Positions 61,165 to 64,000 of a stretch of DNA of 64,000 bases are shown in pieces; within the stretch, counting starts at the first letter, position 1, and each line of letters opens with the position of its first letter. Both the position numbers and the translations under genes were made by a program. The notes under the pieces were generated by a model. The model searched no databases and was not told the origin of the DNA. It was given only the letters and a program-made list of their open reading frames with translations. The stretch comes from JADKHC01 sp047600805 (GTDB lineage Bacteria > Verrucomicrobiota > Verrucomicrobiia > Opitutales > Opitutaceae): contig JASGKG010000001.1 in NCBI GenBank assembly GCA_047600805.1, forward strand, positions 3,844,001 through 3,908,000, in the 5' to 3' direction.

Positions 61165-61701
61165 ATGCTTTGCTACTTTTTGGGCGTAAAATTATGCTCC
61201 CAAAAAAACGTTGTTCGTAGCTGCGCAAACTGTGGGCAATCCTTCCTAGTAGATCCAAGAGTAGTGCTTCGCCAGCGATATTGCCGCCAGCCGGAGTGCG
61301 TGCGAGCCAGCCGGCGAATCGCTCAAGCGCGATGGCTCCAGAAAAATAAGGGCCACTTTGGCGGGCGCGAAGAAGTCTATCGCGTGCAGCTTTGGCGGCA
61401 GGCGAATCCCGGTTATTGGCGCAAAAAAACACTGCCTGAAGGCACAGTCCTCAGCGGCGAACTAGCAAAAGTAGCCAAAGAGTTTGCGTTACAAGATGTG
61501 ATTGACACGCATTTTTACCTCCTGACGGGACTCATCTCTCATCTCATCCAGAGTGCGTTACAAGATGAAATAGCCAAAGAGCTGCGCCGGATTATTATCC
61601 TTGGTCGTGGTATCCTTAAAGACACTACACGAGCCGCCGCCTGGCAAAACGTCGGGATCGCAAGACCCGGCGGGACAACCGTAACGCGATCCAATAAATG
61701 A
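61165..61701 (+). CDS. zinc-ribbon-like protein of the recombinase module
   Basis: 178 residues. A Cys-rich N-terminal part (SCANCGQSFLVDPRVVLRQRYCRQPECVRASR) has two pairs of cysteines, CxxC...CxxxxC, and is followed by an Arg/Lys/Trp-rich region (ARWLQKNKGHFGGREEVYRVQLWRQANPGYWRKK), fitting a DNA-binding zinc ribbon. The C-terminal part is helical. The stop overlaps the recombinase ATG (ATGA), and the recombinase in turn overlaps the ParB-like gene, so the three are one module. The start ATG at 61165 has no clear Shine-Dalgarno. Confidence 0.7.
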   Translation: MLCYFLGVKLCSQKNVVRSCANCGQSFLVDPRVVLRQRYCRQPECVRASRRIAQARWLQKNKGHFGGREEVYRVQLWRQANPGYWRKKTLPEGTVLSGELAKVAKEFALQDVIDTHFYLLTGLISHLIQSALQDEIAKELRRIIILGRGILKDTTRAAAWQNVGIARPGGTTVTRSNK

Positions 61702-63263
61702 CTGCGCAATCCAAACTCCCCCTCACCTCTGCACCAGAAGGTCGTATTCCTGTGGCGGCCTACGTACGCATGTCCACCGAGCACCAGCAGTACTCGACTG
61801 AAAACCAGATGGATCGCATCAAAGAGTACGCGGTCCGACGCGGCATGGAGATCGTACGAGTCTTTGCTGACGAGGGCAAAAGTGGGCTGAGCGTCAAAGG
61901 CCGCGAGAGCCTTCGCCGCATGATTGCCGAAGTTGAATCCGGCCAGGCGGAATTTAGAGGTATCCTTGCTTACGATGTCAGCCGTTGGGGGAGATTCCAA
62001 GATGCTGATGAAAGCGGCTACTATGAATACATCTGCAAGCGCGCCGGCATCGGGGTCCACTACTGCGCCGAGCAGTTCGAAAATGACGGCAGCCCCACTT
62101 CTAATATCATCAAGAGCGTGAAACGTTCGATGGCCGGTGAGTACAGCCGTGAGCTGTCGACGAAGGTTTTCCAGGGAGCCTGCCGATTGATTCAGATGGG
62201 ATTCAAGCAGGGCGGCATGGCCGGTTTTGGGTTGCGGCGCATGCTCGTCGATCAAGCCGGCAGCGCCAAAGGTGTGCTCAAAATTGGTGAACACAAAAGC
62301 CTGCAGACGGATCGGGTCGTCTTGGTGCCTGGCCCTGATGACGAACAGCAGATCGTACGTTGGATCTACCAGAGTTTCGTTAACGAAAATAAAGCCGAGC
62401 GTGAAATCGCAGATGCCTTGAATGCCCGGAAAATCCTGACGGATCTCGGGCGCCCATGGACGCGAGGGACGGTACATCAAATCCTCACGAACGAAAAATA
62501 CATCGGGCACAACGTCTACCACCGCACCTCATTCAAACTGAAACGAAAGCATGTCCACAATCCGCCGGAAATGTGGATTCGTTCCGACAACACTTTCCCC
62601 GCAGTCGTAGAGCCGATGCTTTTTGCCAAAGCTCAGGAGATTATCCTTGCCCGAACCAAACGCTACACAGACGAAGAAATGCTGCAGGGTCTGAAAACGC
62701 TTTGGTCAAAGCATGGTCGCATCTCTGGGCTCTTGATTGACGAACAAGACGCAATGCCATCGAGCGCAGCTTTTCGCAATCGGTTTGGCAGCTTGATCCG
62801 AGCGTATCAACTCATCGGATACACGCCTCGAACCGACTACTCTTTCATCGAGATCAACCGGTATCTGCGGGGCCGACATCCAGAAATTGTTCAAGAGGTT
62901 ATTACGCGGCTGGCATCAATGGACGTTTCGGTCGAACGAGATCCTGCCACCGAACTCTTGGTCCTAGATCACGAGTTGACGGTGTCGATCGTACTCTCGC
63001 GCTGCTTGCGCACTGAAGCTGGCTCTACGCGTTGGTTACTCCGTTTCGAAGAAAGCCTTCGTCCTGATCTGACGATCGCCGTGCGAATGGATGAGTCCAA
63101 CCAGGCCATCAAGGACTACTATCTTTTCCCTGCCATCGATCTGAGTGTCCCTAAGCTACGTCTGGCAGAAGACAATCACACCCTGCTCGATGTATATCGC
63201 TTCGATGACTTGGAATTCTTTTTTGAAATGGCAGAGAGGATTTCTGTGGAGGACGCAGCATGA
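61698..63263 (+). CDS. large serine recombinase/resolvase
   Basis: 521 residues. The catalytic domain (about 17-155) begins VAAYVRMSTEHQQYSTENQMDRIKEYA with the nucleophilic Ser in RMSTE, followed by GLSVKGRESLRRMIAEVES and AYDVSRWGRFQDADESGYYE, typical of serine resolvases/invertases. A Recombinase domain (about 175-290, GMAGFGLRRMLVDQ, IVRWIYQSFVNENKAEREIADALN, GTVHQILTNEKYIGHNVYHRTSF) and a long C-terminal region without the usual coiled coil or zinc ribbon follow. It catalyses site-specific integration or excision, probably of this island. Its ends overlap both neighbours as ATGA. Confidence 0.9.
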   Translation: MTAQSKLPLTSAPEGRIPVAAYVRMSTEHQQYSTENQMDRIKEYAVRRGMEIVRVFADEGKSGLSVKGRESLRRMIAEVESGQAEFRGILAYDVSRWGRFQDADESGYYEYICKRAGIGVHYCAEQFENDGSPTSNIIKSVKRSMAGEYSRELSTKVFQGACRLIQMGFKQGGMAGFGLRRMLVDQAGSAKGVLKIGEHKSLQTDRVVLVPGPDDEQQIVRWIYQSFVNENKAEREIADALNARKILTDLGRPWTRGTVHQILTNEKYIGHNVYHRTSFKLKRKHVHNPPEMWIRSDNTFPAVVEPMLFAKAQEIILARTKRYTDEEMLQGLKTLWSKHGRISGLLIDEQDAMPSSAAFRNRFGSLIRAYQLIGYTPRTDYSFIEINRYLRGRHPEIVQEVITRLASMDVSVERDPATELLVLDHELTVSIVLSRCLRTEAGSTRWLLRFEESLRPDLTIAVRMDESNQAIKDYYLFPAIDLSVPKLRLAEDNHTLLDVYRFDDLEFFFEMAERISVEDAA

Positions 63264-64000
63264 CCGACGAAATGGAAATACAGATGATCCCGGTCGGTCG
63301 CATCCGGGTTGTGAGCCCAAGAACACGGGATCCAAAAAAGTTTGAGCGGATCGTAGAAAATATTTCGCGGGTCGGCCTGAAAAAACCGATAACCGTGACC
63401 CGCGGCAAACGAGGACAAGATGGTGGCGAAATGTACGATCTTGTTTGTGGCCAGGGGCGGCTGGAAGCGTTCATCGCGCTTGGGCAAAAGGAAGTGCCGG
63501 CGTTTGTACGTGGATTCTCAGAAACGGACAGTCTCTTGGCTAGCCTGGTCGAAAACATCGCCCGGCGCCGCGTGCGAACCCTGGACCAAGTGAAAATGAT
63601 CCAATGGATGAAGGATCAGGGACAGACCGTTGAGGACATCGCGCGGAAAACGGGCCTTGGAGAAGGTTACTTAAAGCAGATTCTTTCGATGATGAGTCAC
63701 GGGGAGGAGCGATTGCTCGAAGCCGTATTGCACGAACGAATTCCTATCACCATAGCGACGAAGATCTGCGGCCTCACAGATGAGGAAGCCCAGCGGCTGC
63801 TGATCGAAGCGTATGAACGCAACGAGATGAACCAAAGGACGGCTTCTACTTTCAAGCGCCTCGTCGAGCAGCGCCGGTATTTAGGAAAAAGCTATGGGCA
63901 AAGGGCTCGCTCATCGCATCGTACCAGCGCTGAAAGCCTCGTGCGTGCCTACCGTCAGGAAACACAACGGCAGCGGCTCACCGTAAAAAAAGCAAAGCTG
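63260..64000 (+). CDS. ParB/RepB-like partition protein, partial (runs off window end)
   Basis: At least 247 residues. The N-terminal ParB domain begins IQMIPVGRIRVVSPRTRDPKKFERIVENISRVGLKKPITV and has the catalytic-type pocket LVCGQGRLEAFIALG and LLASLVENIARR. A central helix-turn-helix follows (QTVEDIARKTGLGEGYLKQILSMM). It resembles the RepB/KorB group of ParB proteins. The ATG at 63260 has GGAGG about eight bases upstream and overlaps the recombinase stop. No ParA is seen; it may be beyond the window. Such genes beside recombinases on islands help keep the element or bind its ends. Confidence 0.85.
   Translation, partial: MTDEMEIQMIPVGRIRVVSPRTRDPKKFERIVENISRVGLKKPITVTRGKRGQDGGEMYDLVCGQGRLEAFIALGQKEVPAFVRGFSETDSLLASLVENIARRRVRTLDQVKMIQWMKDQGQTVEDIARKTGLGEGYLKQILSMMSHGEERLLEAVLHERIPITIATKICGLTDEEAQRLLIEAYERNEMNQRTASTFKRLVEQRRYLGKSYGQRARSSHRTSAESLVRAYRQETQRQRLTVKKAKL

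Overview
The window looks like chromosome of a Gram-negative bacterium of the Verrucomicrobiota, most likely Opitutaceae. This is inferred from an Oar-type TonB-dependent receptor, a monomeric B12-dependent ribonucleotide reductase, a serine-recombinase/ParB-like module and generally GC-rich coding; no marker gene or 16S is present to prove it.

Positions 1-14565 are mostly core functions: the N-terminus of a PAS protein, a small ribbon-helix-helix-like gene, rlmN, an AlkD-like protein, a TPR protein, a rhomboid/rhombosortase, miaB, gmk with a membrane partner, and a TVP38/DedA-like protein. A compact minus-strand operon (14565 down to 8539) then joins a six-hairpin-glycosidase-like protein, a GT4 glycosyltransferase and a rare fusion of an alkaline-phosphatase-superfamily domain with an endonuclease/exonuclease/phosphatase domain.

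Positions 14928-25964 carry the Oar-like receptor, nrdJ, a degenerate nucleotidyltransferase-like gene coupled to a YoaK/DUF1275 membrane protein, a SulP anion transporter, and a sigma-54 activator whose receiver domain lacks the phospho-acceptor Asp. Positions 25970-36415 are one 3481-residue autotransporter with about 50 RTX-like glycine/aspartate motifs. Positions 36998-42958 encode a 1986-residue alpha-2-macroglobulin with an intact CxEQ thioester.

Positions 43149-53854 hold a hypothetical gene, a broken gene (one in-frame stop plus one frameshift), an NTF2-like secreted protein, a chemotaxis transducer, a heparinase II/III-like protein, an EamA transporter, and an ECF41/SigJ regulon. The regulon has two divergent promoters of identical form (TGTCACA-N16-GGTC). 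One drives sigJ plus a VOC gene; the other drives a small membrane protein whose natural ATG is out of frame across an (AT)5 tract.

From about 53900 to the end the DNA is AT-richer and is an accessory island. It holds a direct repeat, an FRG-domain protein, a small membrane protein, a SWIB-domain protein, and a tightly packed plus-strand operon: sigma-like regulator, unknown protein, ImmA/IrrE peptidase, ubiquitin-like protein (multiubiquitin family), E2-like, JAMM deubiquitinase-like and E1/ThiF-like proteins, then a membrane protein. The Ubl-E2-JAMM-E1 order is that of bacterial ubiquitin-like conjugation (Bil/Bub-type) antiphage operons. The island continues with a zinc-ribbon protein, a large serine recombinase and a ParB/RepB-like protein cut by the window end. 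I found no tRNA, rRNA or CRISPR array.
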